64,000 nucleotides of DNA from Acidovorax sp. NCPPB 4044 (lineage in GTDB: Bacteria; Pseudomonadota; Gammaproteobacteria; Burkholderiales; Burkholderiaceae_C): the NCBI RefSeq assembly GCF_028069655.1, contig NZ_JAMCOS010000001.1, positions 2,572,001-2,636,000 of the forward strand. Reading direction: 5' to 3'. The stretch's first letter is position 1. Each line of letters starts with the position of its first letter. The translations under genes were made by a program, and so were the position numbers. Below the pieces are notes generated by a model. That model did no database searches and was not told where the DNA came from. It saw only the letters and a list, made by a program, of their open reading frames with translations. This document shows positions 31,584 through 39,224 of this stretch, piece by piece.

Positions 31584-31727
31584 TCAACCCGCGAAGTCAT
31601 CCAACATGCCACCAGCACCACAGTCAGGGCACGTGAGCCAGTCTTCCCCGCCGCCGCTGTCGTCGCCAAAAAAGGCATCGAGCTCACCTTCGTGGCCACA
31701 GTGAGGGCACTCGGCTCGCTCGTCCAT
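31584..31727 (-). CDS. Zinc-ribbon-like micro-protein, 47 residues
   Basis: 47 residues with two CXXC pairs (CPHCGHEG at residues 7-14 and CPDCGAGG at 33-40), separated by an acidic, Gly-rich spacer (DAFFGDDSGGGEDW). The arrangement fits a single zinc ribbon. Its ATG shares one base with the ssDNA-binding-protein stop (TGATG), so it is translated with it. Possibly a small regulator of replication or packaging; no function can be stated. Confidence 0.65.
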   Translation of the reverse strand: MDERAECPHCGHEGELDAFFGDDSGGGEDWLTCPDCGAGGMLDDFAG

Positions 31728-32098
31728 CAGGCCACCTTGCGCACTTCGTTGGCAGGCTGCGCAGGAGCAGGCTTCGGAGCCTCTGCAGGGGCCGCCTTGA
31801 CCGTCTCGATAGGGCGGGCACCGACCACCATTTCCTTCGTTTCCCGGCCGTTAGAGACGCGCTCCACGTCCAGGGCAGCCATGAACGGGGTCGGGATGTG
31901 CTGCATGCGGAAGATGGTGTCCGCATCGGGCATCTTCCATTCCTCGACGCTGTAGCCGGCCTTGAAGTTCTCGCCCGGTTTGTTGTACCGGTCATCGAGC
32001 TTCACGCGGCAGAACAGCGCGCCGCTGTTGATCCCCTCCTTGTTCACAAAGCCCTTGAAGGCCTTCATACCAATCACTTCAACCACAACGCTGGACAT
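31727..32098 (-). CDS. Inovirus ssDNA-binding protein (pV-like)
   Basis: 123 residues from the ATG at 32098 (AAGGAAG upstream; five more codons are open). A beta-rich OB-type N-terminus (VVVEVIGMKAFKGFVNKEG, GALFCRVKLDDRYNKPGENF) is followed by an Ala/Pro-rich tail (KAAPAEAPKPAPAQPA). This is typical of filamentous phage ssDNA-binding proteins that coat the replicated strand before packaging. It follows the replication initiator with a 20-base overlap. Confidence 0.78.
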   Translation of the reverse strand: MSSVVVEVIGMKAFKGFVNKEGINSGALFCRVKLDDRYNKPGENFKAGYSVEEWKMPDADTIFRMQHIPTPFMAALDVERVSNGRETKEMVVGARPIETVKAAPAEAPKPAPAQPANEVRKVA

Positions 32099-33305
32099 AG
32101 CGCTTCCTTTCAATTTCCGGCAGCTCGTACCAGTCAGGCATGGACACCGGGCCGAGCTGGATCACCCGGGTCCTTGTTTTGAGGGGCACCACGTTGGACT
32201 TGATCGCGATGTCCACGCCGTAAGGCAGTAGTTCGCGACGGTGGCGGTAGAACGTGGCGCGTGACAGCTTGGTGGTCAGGTCGTCGCCGGCCTGCCACAT
32301 GCGATAGGTGGAGAGCAGTGCTTTGGGCAACTCGGTGAGCTCATCCACATCAGCAGATGCGCGGGTGAACACTTCACAGCGCTTTTCAAATTCAAGTTCG
32401 AGCTGCTTCACGTCGAGCCCTCCGAGGTAGTGGCAACCCATGTCGTGCAGCTTGGTTGCCTTGAAGGTCATTTCCACTCGCACAAGGCCCACAACGTCGC
32501 ACCACTGCGCCAAACGCATGACGTAGGGATCCGGCTCGGGCTTGAACATGCTTTCAGCGTCAGCACGGGCTTTGCAGGCATGACGCCGGAGCTCAGGCCC
32601 CTTCAGGTAGGCTTTGAAATACAGGTACCGCGACCCACGACCGAAGTCCACGGTTTCACCATCGCCATACGTGCCGGTTTTCAACCTGCTGGCCTGCTGG
32701 CTCTGCACGTACCGCATGAAGTGATATGCGTCTTCCTTGCTCCCGACCGCATAGTTCTGGGTCACATCAACACGGGTGACGACAGCGCCAGTCCAGCACG
32801 TGCGTGGTTCGCCCTTGAAGCTGGTGACGTAGCGATCGCCTTCGGTGAAGGGGGGAAGGCCGAGCTCTGCCAGCAAGCCGTTGATGATCCGAAGGCACTC
32901 CCTGAAGGTGTAGCCAAACACGTTGTCAGGCCGGCCGAGCTTCGACACGTTTCCATCGAACCACACCGTTTCGCCGTCGCAGCGCACAAACACCGAGGAC
33001 TCATGCGATCCTTCAATCCGAAGCTTTTTCAGCGTGACCGACTCGACCTGCCCATCGCTGTCGATCCGCATCACGGCCCCATCGGCCACCTTGGGCAAGC
33101 CGCCACCGTAGTGCCGCTGATAGATCGAGAGCCAGTCACAGAAGCCCAGCAATTGGACTTTGGTGACAGGCTGCGGATACCACTCCGGATGACTCCCCGG
33201 CTTGGAAAATAGTTGATACAACTGAGGAACATCGACATCCAACAAGGCACCGCCGAAACTCTCATTTGTCTCACTGGTGAGACTAGACTGACGTGTTACT
33301 TGCAC
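32079..33305 (-). CDS. Phage replication initiator, gene II/X family
   Basis: 408 residues with a GTG start, supported by GGAGG seven bases upstream. It is a rolling-circle initiator of the gene II/X (G2P) type: WTGAVVTRVDVTQNYAVGS (the conserved strand with the acidic metal ligand region), GRGSRYLYFKAYLKGPELRRH and VGLVRVEMTFKATKLHDMG. It would nick the double-stranded form to start plus-strand synthesis. The start overlaps the preceding gene by 10 bases. Confidence 0.88.
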   Translation of the reverse strand: MQVTRQSSLTSETNESFGGALLDVDVPQLYQLFSKPGSHPEWYPQPVTKVQLLGFCDWLSIYQRHYGGGLPKVADGAVMRIDSDGQVESVTLKKLRIEGSHESSVFVRCDGETVWFDGNVSKLGRPDNVFGYTFRECLRIINGLLAELGLPPFTEGDRYVTSFKGEPRTCWTGAVVTRVDVTQNYAVGSKEDAYHFMRYVQSQQASRLKTGTYGDGETVDFGRGSRYLYFKAYLKGPELRRHACKARADAESMFKPEPDPYVMRLAQWCDVVGLVRVEMTFKATKLHDMGCHYLGGLDVKQLELEFEKRCEVFTRASADVDELTELPKALLSTYRMWQAGDDLTTKLSRATFYRHRRELLPYGVDIAIKSNVVPLKTRTRVIQLGPVSMPDWYELPEIERKRYVQRCG

Positions 33306-33643
33306 GTCAGTCCTCCGGAGGCCAGCGCCCGGCCCCTCCCCGCTGCGCGGGGCCCCTCCGTGCGCAGGCCTGCTGCGGACGCCTCAGAGGCCCGGCAAAG
33401 GGCATCCATGTCAACTGTGGCCCAGGCGATGTACTGGCCCGCCAACGCCGCAAGATCCATCCGCAGATGGATCAGGTAGAGCTCGTCGTCATGCAGCCGA
33501 ACGCGGTGCATCCTGGCGAGGTGACGCGACAGCAGCACGATGCGGCGCGCCGTAATGCTCATGACCGGCTCTGGCCGGCTGTAGCGGATGGTGTGGTGCT
33601 CGATGTGGATCAGGGCCGAGCCGCCCAGGGCCGACGACCTCAT
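33296..33643 (-). CDS. Hypothetical inovirus protein, 115 residues
   Basis: 115 residues. Central His/Arg/Leu-rich helical part (RRIVLLSRHLARMHRVRLHDDELYLIH... region, residues 33-60). No known motif or membrane segment. The four-base ATGA overlap with the upstream gene and the 10-base overlap with the replication initiator place it in the early operon; a role in replication control is possible. Confidence 0.62.
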   Translation of the reverse strand: MRSSALGGSALIHIEHHTIRYSRPEPVMSITARRIVLLSRHLARMHRVRLHDDELYLIHLRMDLAALAGQYIAWATVDMDALCRASEASAAGLRTEGPRAAGRGRALASGGLTCK

Positions 33644-33933
33644 GGGCGACGTTCCCTAACTTGGGGATTTCGCAGGTCCTGCGCCTGGATCTCCAGCAGG
33701 TCGCGCTGACGAGCCAAAAACGCAAGCTGGCTTTCGCCGGACTTGCGCTTGAGCTTGTGGCTGTTGCAGATCCCGCCGCTTGTCACCTCCAGGTCATGCA
33801 GGGTGCAGGCAGTGCGGGAAGCGATCAACGGAGAGTCATGACGCACAACCTCGAAATGCGCGCAGTTGCGGCACCCTGGCCGCTCTCCCGGAGTCTGGTA
33901 GCCCACCTGGGCATGCTTCGCGACGAGCCTCAT
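33640..33933 (-). CDS. Hypothetical cysteine-containing inovirus protein, 97 residues
   Basis: 97 residues from the ATG at 33933, which overlaps the upstream stop (ATGA); the frame is open to 33954. Four cysteines with neighbouring histidines (CRNCAHF, CTLHDL, CNSHKL) may bind a metal, and the C-terminus is a charged helix (SQLAFLARQRDLLEIQAQDL). Small Cys4/His proteins of this kind occur in phage early operons. Function unknown. Confidence 0.65.
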   Translation of the reverse strand: MRLVAKHAQVGYQTPGERPGCRNCAHFEVVRHDSPLIASRTACTLHDLEVTSGGICNSHKLKRKSGESQLAFLARQRDLLEIQAQDLRNPQVRERRP

Positions 33934-34457
33934 GCCAAGTACGCCCCAAAGCATTGAGCCGGTCCTTCATCCCCATGACGGGGAACTGTAGGATCGCGCT
34001 CCATGTATGTAGATCCACTTTTATTGGGCGGCTTAGTGCTGCTGTCCGTAATGGGCTTAGTGCAAGCAATTTGGCTGCTTTGGGCCGCGAACAGATCCAG
34101 CGACGAGCCTTCGTTAGGCACGCCATCGTGGGCAAAGAGCTCCACTGCGCATCCAGATGCACCGGAGGGTTTCCGCTGGGTGCTGGTGCCGATCAGTTCA
34201 CTGCCCGAGGCAGCAGCGGCCAAGCAGCGCTCAGATCCATGAATGCCCTCCCCCTGCCCGGCGGCTGGAGCCGGCAAGCTGGCCACCGTTTGGGTGGCAG
34301 GGGGAAGGCAAGCGGTAACGCTGGACACGTGGACAAAGCGAAAAAATCCGCCTGTGTCGTAGGCCAGTTCAAGGACGTTGCCATCCACTGATCGGACCTG
34401 ATAGTCGTCGCCCTGATAGGTGACGCGCGCGCCTGCGGTAATGATGAAAAAGGGCAT
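33930..34457 (-). CDS. Hypothetical inovirus protein, 175 residues, first gene of the early operon
   Basis: 175 residues, AGGAG five bases before the ATG. Residues 1-55 look like a small beta-fold (GARVTYQGDDYQVRSVDGN). The rest is Ser/Thr/Pro/Gly-rich and may be disordered. It starts the operon leading to the replication initiator and faces the plus-strand regulator across the 13-bp inverted repeat. The overlap at its end (ATGA) with the next gene supports the full frame. Confidence 0.6.
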   Translation of the reverse strand: MPFFIITAGARVTYQGDDYQVRSVDGNVLELAYDTGGFFRFVHVSSVTACLPPATQTVASLPAPAAGQGEGIHGSERCLAAAASGSELIGTSTQRKPSGASGCAVELFAHDGVPNEGSSLDLFAAQSSQIACTKPITDSSTKPPNKSGSTYMERDPTVPRHGDEGPAQCFGAYLA

Positions 34458-34476
34458 GCCGGCTCCTGTGTGAAAA

Positions 34477-34508
34477 TTGCCAAATTGGTCAAGTTACCAA
34501 TTTGGCAA
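34477..34508. promoter_or_regulatory. Operator: perfect 13-bp inverted repeat
   Basis: TTGCCAAATTGGT and its exact complement separated by CAAGTT, between the divergent early operon (34457, minus) and the regulator (34535, plus). The AT-rich arms stand out from the GC-rich surroundings. It is the likely binding site of the adjacent DUF3693-type regulator. Confidence 0.72.
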
Positions 34509-34534
34509 CCGAATGCTACACAGGAGTTATCAAA

Positions 34535-34861
34535 ATGGCAACCGCAAATGAATTGGTGGAGCTGCTGGACGAGGCGTCAGCGGTCGCAGGAACTCAGGCA
34601 AGGCTTGCCGAGCTGATGGGCATCCCCAAGAGCCATATCACGCAAATGAAACAAGGAAAAAGGCCGGCGAACTGGCGTGTTCGGGGCAAATTGCGTGTGA
34701 TCCTGGGACAGGATCCATCGCACGCATTCGTAGCTGCAATGGCCGAAGACTTGGCTTCGTCGGAGCACGAGGACGAAAAAAAAGCTGCAGCAGGCTTTGA
34801 GGCCATGCTTGCAGCTTTCCCAGATGGTTGGCGGAAACGGAGGGATTCGAACCCTCGATGA
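34535..34861 (+). CDS. DUF3693-type phage transcriptional regulator
   Basis: 108 residues from the ATG at 34535 (CAGGAG nine bases upstream). A helix-turn-helix lies at residues 10-45 (LLDEASAVAGTQARLAELMG ... ITQMKQGKRP). The C-terminal half is acidic and helical. The last six codons (RDSNPR) and the stop are supplied by the tRNA-Ser gene on the other strand, because the gene crosses the attachment site. In the excised phage circle the frame would instead run on for 27 residues. A lysogeny switch role is inferred from position by the operator. Confidence 0.75.
   Translation: MATANELVELLDEASAVAGTQARLAELMGIPKSHITQMKQGKRPANWRVRGKLRVILGQDPSHAFVAAMAEDLASSEHEDEKKAAAGFEAMLAAFPDGWRKRRDSNPR
34828..34841. 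repeat. Right attachment-site copy (attR-like)
   Basis: TTGGCGGAAACGGA, identical to 26915-26928. Ten of its bases form the 3' end of tRNA-Ser(GCU), a standard phage integration target. Confidence 0.75.
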
Positions 34862-34921
34862 GGCTCTACACCCCATACTCCCTTAGCAGGGGAGCACCTT
34901 CGGCCACTCGGTCACGTTTCC
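34832..34921 (-). tRNA. tRNA-Ser(GCU)
   Basis: 90-base class II tRNA. Acceptor GGAAACG pairs with CGTTTCC; the D arm is followed by the anticodon stem CTCCC...GGGAG with loop CTGCTAA (anticodon GCU). A long variable arm (TATGGGGTGTAGAGCCTCATC region) and the T loop GGTTCGAATCC follow. The 3' CCA is not encoded directly (GCC follows the acceptor). It is the host anchor for both prophages. Confidence 0.93.
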
Positions 34922-34964
34922 AATCCCACGATTATGCCTCAGATCAGAGGCGTTTCAGACGAAA

Positions 34965-36236
34965 TCACGCGGCTGCGGGCTGGTCGAGTTCAAACGCCCT
35001 GTGCAGCGTGCGCACGGCCAGCTCGACATATTTCTCGTCGATCACCACCGAGGTCTTGATTTCGGAGGTCGAAATCATCTGGATGTTGATGCCCTCTTCG
35101 CTCAGCACGCGGAACATCTTGGAGGCCACGCCCACGTGGCTGCGCATGCCGATGCCGACGATGCTCACCTTGCAGATCTTGGCGTCGCCCACGACTTCCT
35201 GGGCGCCCAGGGCCGGCACGACCTTTTCCTTGAGCAGATCGACGGTGCGCGCGAAATCGTTGCGGTTCACCGTGAAGCTGAAGTCGGTCTTTCCGTCCTT
35301 GCTGAGGTTCTGGATGATGACGTCCACCTCGATGTTGGCATCGGCCACGGCGCCGAGGATCTGGTAGGCGATGCCGGGCTTGTCGGGCACGCCCAGCACG
35401 GAGATCTTGGCCTCGTCGCGGTTGAAAGCGATGCCGGATACGACGGCTTGTTCCATTTTTTCGTCTTCCTCAAAAGTGATGAGCGTGCCGGAGCGGGCTT
35501 CTTCGTCGATGTCGATGTCCCAGGGCGTGAAGCTGGAGAGCACGCGCAGCGGCACCTTGTATTTGCCGGCGAACTCCACGGAACGGATCTGCAGGACCTT
35601 GCTGCCGAGGCTGGCCATCTCCAGCATTTCCTCGAAGCTCACCGTGTGCAGGCGGCGGGCTTCCGCCACCACGCGCGGGTCGGTGGTGTAGACACCGTCG
35701 ACGTCGGTGTAGATCAGGCACTCGGAGGCCTTCATGGCCGCCGCCACGGCCACGGCCGAGGTGTCAGAGCCGCCACGGCCCAGGGTCGTGATGTGGCCCT
35801 GCTCGTCGATGCCCTGGAAGCCGGTGACGATGACCACCTTGCCGGCCGCGAGATCGGCCCGCACGCGCTGGTCGTCGATGGATTCGATGCGGGCCTTGGT
35901 GTAGGCGCTGTCGGTGCGTATCGGCACCTGCCAGCCCGCGTAGCTCACCGACTCCATGCCTTCGGCCTGCAGCGCGATGGCGAGCAGCGCGGAGGAGGCC
36001 TGCTCGCCCGTGGAGGCCAGCATGTCGAGTTCGCGGTGGTAGGCGGCGGAGGCGCGCGAGGGAGCGAGGTCTTTCGCAAGGCCGAGCAGGCGGTTGGTCT
36101 CGCCGCTCATGGCGCTGGGCACCACCACCATCTGGTGGCCCGCCCGCGCCCACTTGGCGACGCGCTTGGCGACATTGCGGATGCGCTCCGTGGAGCCCAT
36201 CGATGTGCCGCCGTATTTATGAACGATCAATGCCAT
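34965..36236 (-). CDS. lysC: Aspartate kinase
   Basis: Catalyses ATP-dependent phosphorylation of aspartate, the first step towards lysine, threonine and methionine. 423 residues from the ATG at 36236. The kinase domain begins ALIVHKYGGTSMG and includes FQGIDEQGHITTLGRGGSD; the feedback-binding region has two ACT domains (VSGIAFNRDEAKISVLGVPD and KVSIVGIGMRSHVGVASKMF). The usual length for an allosteric monofunctional enzyme. The open frame upstream to 36416 is not protein-like. Confidence 0.95.
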   Translation of the reverse strand: MALIVHKYGGTSMGSTERIRNVAKRVAKWARAGHQMVVVPSAMSGETNRLLGLAKDLAPSRASAAYHRELDMLASTGEQASSALLAIALQAEGMESVSYAGWQVPIRTDSAYTKARIESIDDQRVRADLAAGKVVIVTGFQGIDEQGHITTLGRGGSDTSAVAVAAAMKASECLIYTDVDGVYTTDPRVVAEARRLHTVSFEEMLEMASLGSKVLQIRSVEFAGKYKVPLRVLSSFTPWDIDIDEEARSGTLITFEEDEKMEQAVVSGIAFNRDEAKISVLGVPDKPGIAYQILGAVADANIEVDVIIQNLSKDGKTDFSFTVNRNDFARTVDLLKEKVVPALGAQEVVGDAKICKVSIVGIGMRSHVGVASKMFRVLSEEGINIQMISTSEIKTSVVIDEKYVELAVRTLHRAFELDQPAAA

Positions 36237-36422
36237 TGGATATCCGGGTGACGGTACGAAGGCCGCGGCGCGAGAGGAAGAAAGAAGGCACGGGAATCGG
36301 GTCCGTCGGGATGGGGGCCCCCCGTGTCTCACAGCCCCGGGGCCTCGTAGGCACCCTGTGCGCTGTGGCAGGGTGTTTTGGCGCGCCGCCTTCATTCGTG
36401 CGATTGAAAGGACCAAAACCCG

Positions 36423-37370
36423 TCAATTGTACCAACCGAGTTCCTCGCCTTCCCGCACCACGAAGCCCTTTCCCACCTTGATGCGGATGCGGTGGCCCCG
36501 CGTGGCGCAGGCCGCGATCTGGTCCAGCAGTTCATGGAGCTGGGCGGCGGTGGGCGTGGTGCCGAAGGCGGCGCGCAGCCAATGGCGCAGCATGTTGGCC
36601 TGGCGCTCGCGGCCCAGCGACCGCAGCGCGGCGATGCGCGGAGGCTGCCCGACGGCCAGCAGGTCCGCCTGCGCCAGTTCGCGCAGCAGCACGGCGGCCT
36701 CGGCCGCGTGCGAAGCGCTGCGCGCGAAGGTGTCGCGGAACTGGGGAAATGCCGCCTCCAGCGCCGGCAGCACCCGGGCCCGGATGCGGTTGCGCGTGTA
36801 GCGCTCGTCGGCGTTGGTGGGGTCTTCGGCCCATCCTTCGCCACGCGCGGCCAGCCAGGCGCGCACCTGCGCACCGGCCACCCGCAGCAGCGGCCGATGC
36901 CAGTCGATGCCGCCGCCCTGCCAGCGGGATGGCATGGCCGCCAGCCCCGCCACGCCCGCGCCGCGCGATAGCGCCAGCAGCACGGTTTCCACCTGGTCAT
37001 CGGCGTGCTGTGCGATTGCTATGCTTTTCATAGCAGTCTTTTCAATGGATCCGGCGGCAAGCGCCTGCAATGATGCATAACGCCATTGGCGTGCCGTGGC
37101 TTCCGGACTGTCACCGGCGGCATGCCGCGCATCCACATGGGCGGTGCGCAATGGAACCCCCAGGCGCTCGCACAGCGCACGGCAATGCGCCTCGAACCCG
37201 TCCGCTGCCGCCTGCAGGCCATGGTGGACGTGCAGCGCATGCACCTGCCCGGGCCAGCGCTGCGCGCAGGCATGCAGCAGCGCGGTGGAGTCGGCGCCGC
37301 CGCTCAGGGCCACGCCCAGCGGCAGCGCCGGCCGGAACCGGTCCATGGCCACGTCGAATCGCTCGGTCAT
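36423..37370 (-). CDS. tilS: tRNA(Ile)-lysidine synthase
   Basis: Converts C34 of the AUA-decoding tRNA-Ile to lysidine, using ATP and lysine. 315 residues with the PP-loop SGGADS at residues 23-28, HALHVHHGL, AIAQHADDQVETVLL and RTRNRIR-type segment (YTRNRIRARVLP). The C-terminal domain is shorter than in E. coli. The stretch SIEKTAMKSI just before the HADDQ motif is encoded by a GCTATG...CATAGC repeat and is probably an inserted element translated in frame. Confidence 0.92.
   Translation of the reverse strand: MTERFDVAMDRFRPALPLGVALSGGADSTALLHACAQRWPGQVHALHVHHGLQAAADGFEAHCRALCERLGVPLRTAHVDARHAAGDSPEATARQWRYASLQALAAGSIEKTAMKSIAIAQHADDQVETVLLALSRGAGVAGLAAMPSRWQGGGIDWHRPLLRVAGAQVRAWLAARGEGWAEDPTNADERYTRNRIRARVLPALEAAFPQFRDTFARSASHAAEAAVLLRELAQADLLAVGQPPRIAALRSLGRERQANMLRHWLRAAFGTTPTAAQLHELLDQIAACATRGHRIRIKVGKGFVVREGEELGWYN
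37018..37034. repeat. GCTATG-CTTTT-CATAGC repeat inside tilS
   Basis: Perfect 6-bp inverted repeat around CTTTT, AT-rich within a GC-rich gene. It resembles the element at 51684-51700 inside the E1 gene. I recall similar short elements as common between genes in Comamonadaceae. Confidence 0.6.
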
Positions 37371-37407
37371 CGCATGCCCCTGCCACAGGCCGCGCGCAGC
37401 CCGCCAA

Positions 37408-37431
37408 CGAAAACGGCCCCGAAGGGCCGTT
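37408..37431 (-). terminator. Rho-independent terminator of accA
   Basis: Read on the minus strand: AACGGCCC, TTCG tetraloop, GGGCCGTT, then TTCG. It lies about 40 bases after the accA stop and before tilS. Confidence 0.75.
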
Positions 37432-37472
37432 CCGATGGCGAAGAGGCGGCAAGCCGCCCCTGAACGCGCAGG

Positions 37473-38447
37473 TCAGCGCTCGGCACGCGTGTCGTTGAAG
37501 CGGCCATAGCTCTGCAGGCGCTCGTAGCGGCGGTCGAGCAGGTCCTTGACCTTCAGGTCGGCCAGCTGGCGATGGGCATCGCCCAGCGCGCGCTTCAGGA
37601 AGGCGGCCATCTGCTTGTGGTCGCGGTGGGCGCCACCCACCGGCTCGCTCACGATCTTGTCCACCAGGCCCAGGGCTTTCAGGCGGTGCGCCGTGATGCC
37701 CATGGCATCGGCCGCGTCCTGCGCCTTGTCGCTGGTCTTCCAGAGGATGGAGGCGCAGCCCTCGGGGCTGATGACGGAGTAGATGGAGTACTGCAGCATG
37801 ACCACCTGGTCGGCCACGCTGATGGCCAGCGCGCCGCCGGAGCCGCCCTCCCCGATCACCGTGGTGATGATGGGCACTTCCAACTGCGCCATTTCGAAGA
37901 TGTTGCGGCCGATGGCCTCAGACTGGCCACGCTCTTCGGCATCGATGCCGGGGTACGCGCCCGGCGTGTCCACGAACGTGAAGACGGGCAGCTTGAACTT
38001 CTCGGCCGTCTTCATGAGACGCAGGGCCTTGCGGTAGCCCTCGGGGCGGCTCATGCCGAAGTTCCGCGCGGCGCGCTCCTTGGTGTCGCGGCCCTTCTGG
38101 TGGCCCAGGACCATGCAGGGGTGGCCGTTGAAGCGCGCGAGGCCGCCCACGATGGAGAGGTCGTCGGCGAAGTGCCGGTCGCCGTGCATCTCGACGAAGT
38201 CGGTGAAGATCTCACGCACATAGTCGAGCGTATAGGGCCGCTCAGGGTGGCGCGCGATCTTGGTGATCTGCCAGGGCGTCAGTTCGCCGTAGATGTCCTT
38301 GGTGAGCTGCTGGCTCTTCTTGCTGAGCTGATCGATCTCCTCGGAGATGTCCACCGCGCTCTCGGTCTGCACGTAGCGCAGCTCTTCGATCTTGGATTCC
38401 AGCTCCGCGATGGGCTGCTCGAAATCCAGAAAAGTCTTTTTCGCCAA
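37473..38447 (-). CDS. accA: Acetyl-CoA carboxylase carboxyltransferase subunit alpha
   Basis: Alpha subunit of the carboxyltransferase that makes malonyl-CoA for fatty-acid synthesis; 324 residues, normal family length. Recognised by [20 protein letters not shown], the [18 protein letters not shown] block, [20 protein letters not shown] and [11 protein letters not shown] (the crotonase-fold acyl-CoA and oxyanion-hole region). A strong hairpin ends the transcription unit. The AlkA-type glycosylase gene lies 62 bases upstream on the same strand. Confidence 0.96.
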   Translation of the reverse strand: MAKKTFLDFEQPIAELESKIEELRYVQTESAVDISEEIDQLSKKSQQLTKDIYGELTPWQITKIARHPERPYTLDYVREIFTDFVEMHGDRHFADDLSIVGGLARFNGHPCMVLGHQKGRDTKERAARNFGMSRPEGYRKALRLMKTAEKFKLPVFTFVDTPGAYPGIDAEERGQSEAIGRNIFEMAQLEVPIITTVIGEGGSGGALAISVADQVVMLQYSIYSVISPEGCASILWKTSDKAQDAADAMGITAHRLKALGLVDKIVSEPVGGAHRDHKQMAAFLKRALGDAHRQLADLKVKDLLDRRYERLQSYGRFNDTRAER

Positions 38448-38509
38448 TTTTTACTCCTTGGGCTGTCTTGCCTTTGCAGGCCCTGCGCGCGGCGGCCGGG
38501 GGGCCGCCC

Positions 38510-39169
38510 TCAATAGTCCACCGGCAGGGGGGCGAGCGACCGCCAAATATACCAACTCGCCACGCTGCACCAGGGCTTCCAGGCCTCGGCGACCTCGCGG
38601 GCATCGCTGCGGCTGACCGGGTCGCCCGAAAAATAATGCTGGCTGATGCCCTGCAGCAGGGTGGCATCGTCCAGCGGCAGCACGTTGGGCCGTGCCAGAT
38701 GGAAGATGAGGAACATGTCGGCCGTCCAGCGGCTGATGCCGCGGATGGCGACCAGCTCGGCGGCGATGGCCTCGTCGTCCATCGCGTCCCAGTCCCGCAC
38801 GTGCAGCCGGCCGGAATCGAAATGCAGCGCCAGGTCCACGAGGTAGTCCACCTTGCGCGCGGACAGGCCCGCGGCGCGCATGTCGTCCACCTTGAGCTTG
38901 AGCACGGCGGCCGGCGTCATGCTGCGCAGCAATGCGGCGAAACGGTCCCAGACCTTCTGCGCGGACGCGACCGACACCTGCTGGCCCACGATGCTGCGCG
39001 CCAGCGTGGTGAATGCATCGCCACGCGCCACGAGGGCGACGTCGCCCAGCTCCGGGATGAGCCGCTTCATCACGCGGTCCTTCTTGACCAGGTGGCGGCA
39101 GGCGTCCGCCCAGTAGCCGGGGGCGGTGGACGGCTCGGCCGTCCCCGCGGTTTTCTTGCTGGAGGCCAC
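38510..39169 (-). CDS. AlkA-type DNA-3-methyladenine glycosylase
   Basis: Base-excision enzyme that removes alkylated purines. 219 residues from a GTG at 39169, the most likely start because the frame beyond it overlaps cysS. HhH-GPD features: SIVGQQVSVASAQKVWDR, AAGLSARKVDYLVDLA, then the hairpin LVAIRGISRWTADMFLIF and the catalytic-Asp region LPLDDATLLQG. It begins 56 bases after cysS and is likely cotranscribed with cysS and accA. The start is uncertain. Confidence 0.85.
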   Translation of the reverse strand: MASSKKTAGTAEPSTAPGYWADACRHLVKKDRVMKRLIPELGDVALVARGDAFTTLARSIVGQQVSVASAQKVWDRFAALLRSMTPAAVLKLKVDDMRAAGLSARKVDYLVDLALHFDSGRLHVRDWDAMDDEAIAAELVAIRGISRWTADMFLIFHLARPNVLPLDDATLLQGISQHYFSGDPVSRSDAREVAEAWKPWCSVASWYIWRSLAPLPVDY

Positions 39170-39224
39170 GCTTACTCTGCCCGCGGAAAGGACGTTTCGA
39201 AAGAAAAAAGGATGCCGGTGTTCA

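Larger units (their letters stand above)
26915..34841. mobile_element. Inovirus (filamentous phage) prophage
   Basis: A 7.9-kb element bounded by a 14-bp direct repeat. On the minus strand it encodes, in transcription order, regulators/unknowns, a gene II/X-type replication initiator, an ssDNA-binding protein, small coat-type proteins, a pIII-like adsorption protein, a pVI-like protein, Zot, a small membrane protein and a serine recombinase. One regulator is on the plus strand at the right end. Gene order matches filamentous-phage genomes and every expected module is present, so it may be active. Confidence 0.9.

Noticed and set aside
34003..34242. Plus-strand 79-codon frame with a hydrophobic N-terminus in the inovirus
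   Set aside because: It overlaps the 175-residue minus-strand gene, whose ATGA overlap with the next gene supports it. Its ribosome-binding site is weak. It remains possible.
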